Below, in pieces: positions 62,940-64,000 of a DNA stretch of 64,000 nt (its first letter is position 1; every line of letters starts with the position of its first letter). This DNA comes from Proteiniborus ethanoligenes. GTDB taxonomy: Bacteria > Bacillota > Clostridia > Tissierellales > Proteiniboraceae. Location: NCBI RefSeq assembly GCF_900107485.1, contig NZ_FNQE01000001.1, forward strand, positions 1-64,000. Reading direction: 5' to 3'. A program made the translations under genes and the position numbers. Below the pieces are notes generated by a model, which saw only the letters and a program-made list of their open reading frames with translations, was not told the DNA's origin and made no database searches.

Positions 62940-64000
62940 TGTTTTAGTAGCTGAAATAGGCAGCACTACAACAGTAATAAATGCCTTTAATGGAGTAAAT
63001 GAACCTTGTCCTACTTTTATAGGGCAAGGTCAGGCTCCTACAACTGTTTTAGAGGGGGATGTAAATATAGGGCTTAAGGCAGCCATAGAAGATTTTAAAA
63101 AAAGCCTTAATATAGACAGCTTAGAATATGATGATTTAATGGCCACTAGCAGCGCTGCAGGAGGGCTGAGAATGACTGTCCATGGTCTTGTATATGATAT
63201 GACAGTAAGAGCGGCAAAGGAAGCAGCCCTAGGCGCAGGTGCCAATCTTCATATGATTACAGCAGGAAAGCTGAGAAGAACGGATTTACTGAAAATAGAA
63301 GACATAAAGCCTAATATCATTCTAATTGCCGGCGGTGTAGATTATGGTGAACGGGACACTGCTATTCATAATGCTGAATTGATCAGTAAGCTAGATTTTA
63401 ATATACCTGTTATATATGCTGGGAATGTAGAAAACGGAGAAGAAATCAGAGAAATATTTAAGGAGACTAAGGCTAAGCTATATATTACAGAAAATGTTTA
63501 TCCTAAAATAGATGAATTAAATATAGAACCAACTAGGAAAATAATTCAACGGGTGTTTGAAGAACATATTATTCACGGGCCAGGCATGGCTAAAATAAGA
63601 GAAATGGTGAGAGGTCCCATTATTCCAACACCAGGGGCTGTAATGCTAGCTGCACAACTACTTAAAGAAGAAATAGGAGATATTCTTGTTTTGGATGTTG
63701 GTGGAGCTACAACTGATGTTCATTCTGTTACAGACGGTAGCGAAGAGGTAAACAGAATACTAATAAGCCCGGAACCAGTTTCAAAAAGAACAGTAGAAGG
63801 AGACTTAGGCGTATATGTGAACTTGGGAAATATAGTTGAGAGAATAGGCTTAGACAATCTAGCTAATAGACTAAGTATCAATATAGAAGAGTTAAGTTTA
63901 TTAGTTAAAAATCACAAGCCTATTCCAGATTCTAATATAGAAAAGAGATTTGTTGAAGAGCTGACTCTTGAAGCCGTAATAGCAGCTGTAAAAAGACATG
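62929..64000 (+). CDS. GlmL/MutL-type ASKHA ATPase (partial, runs off window)
   Basis: The ATG at 62929, with GAAGGGA 8-14 bases upstream, overlaps oraE by 11 bases; the frame is open to the window end (357 codons). ASKHA-type phosphate motif AEIGSTTTVINAF (about 8-20) and a second VLDVGGATTDVHSV loop (about 252-265). The family (GlmL/MutL) accompanies B12-dependent glutamate and ornithine mutases and is thought to reactivate the cobalamin enzyme. The 3' end is missing; an ornithine racemase gene might follow beyond the window. Confidence 0.88.
   Translation, partial: MKINVLVAEIGSTTTVINAFNGVNEPCPTFIGQGQAPTTVLEGDVNIGLKAAIEDFKKSLNIDSLEYDDLMATSSAAGGLRMTVHGLVYDMTVRAAKEAALGAGANLHMITAGKLRRTDLLKIEDIKPNIILIAGGVDYGERDTAIHNAELISKLDFNIPVIYAGNVENGEEIREIFKETKAKLYITENVYPKIDELNIEPTRKIIQRVFEEHIIHGPGMAKIREMVRGPIIPTPGAVMLAAQLLKEEIGDILVLDVGGATTDVHSVTDGSEEVNRILISPEPVSKRTVEGDLGVYVNLGNIVERIGLDNLANRLSINIEELSLLVKNHKPIPDSNIEKRFVEELTLEAVIAAVKRH

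Noticed and set aside
1-64000. CRISPR arrays, tRNA and rRNA genes
   Set aside because: No regularly spaced short repeats beyond the MraZ boxes, no tRNA cloverleaf pattern and no rRNA-like conserved blocks were found by eye.

Overview
The window reads as chromosome from a low-GC, anaerobic, endospore-forming Firmicute of the Clostridia/Tissierellia type. The evidence is the AT-rich DNA with frequent AGGAGG-type ribosome sites and TTG/GTG starts, the division and cell-wall (dcw) cluster joined to spoIIGA-sigE-sigG, a YhcN/YlaJ-type sporulation lipoprotein, a SpoVD-like PBP, and a B12-dependent D-ornithine aminomutase operon typical of amino-acid (Stickland) fermenters. I cannot name the species.

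Layout. 1-8.8 kb holds an alpha/beta hydrolase, a coiled-coil exported protein in operon with ftsE-ftsX, oligoendopeptidase F, a DUF3298-type protein, a small Mor-like regulator (CD3324-type), and a GNAT acetyltransferase behind an attenuator-like leader, next to a methyltransferase. 8.8-27.8 kb is an accessory region built around a type I restriction-modification locus. hsdM and hsdS are intact. hsdR is in pieces: its nuclease half lies at 9.2-9.9 kb and its motor half at 22.96-24.99 kb, and both halves break at the Walker A motif. Between them lie a GC-rich island (about 10.1-18.83 kb, minus strand: three lipoprotein genes, zinc-ribbon and membrane proteins, a 12-TM LuxR regulator and an excisionase-like stub), a set of small AT-rich hypothetical genes, and three copies of a 110-145 bp repeat. 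The motor half is now joined to the remains of a PLD-type helicase gene.

27.8-33.5 kb holds ychF (minus), a sporulation lipoprotein, a membrane-anchored ferrochelatase-like protein, and the YfmF/YfmH M16 peptidase-like pair. 33.5-51.3 kb is lgt followed by the dcw cluster (mraZ with four operator boxes, rsmH, ftsL, spoVD/pbpB, murE, mraY, murD, ftsW/spoVE, murG, murA, ftsQ, two DUF881 genes, sbp, ftsA, ftsZ). murF, murC, murB and ddl are absent from it. 51.4-55.9 kb carries spoIIGA-sigE, sigG, ylmC/ymxH, nrdR and pgeF.

55.9-64 kb is a catabolic unit. A PAS/AAA+ sigma-54 activator is followed by a clear -24/-12 promoter and ord-ortA-ortB-oraS-oraE plus a GlmL/MutL-type gene that runs off the window. 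These would turn D-ornithine into 2,4-diaminopentanoate, then 2-amino-4-oxopentanoate, then alanine and acetyl-CoA.

The most unusual points are the hsdR mosaic split exactly at Walker A with the three repeats, the foreign GC-rich lipoprotein island, the FtsEX partner whose peptidoglycan-hydrolase domain is replaced by an unrecognised one, the ferrochelatase-like membrane protein, and several leader-ORF or hairpin arrangements (GNAT gene, sigG, ftsQ).
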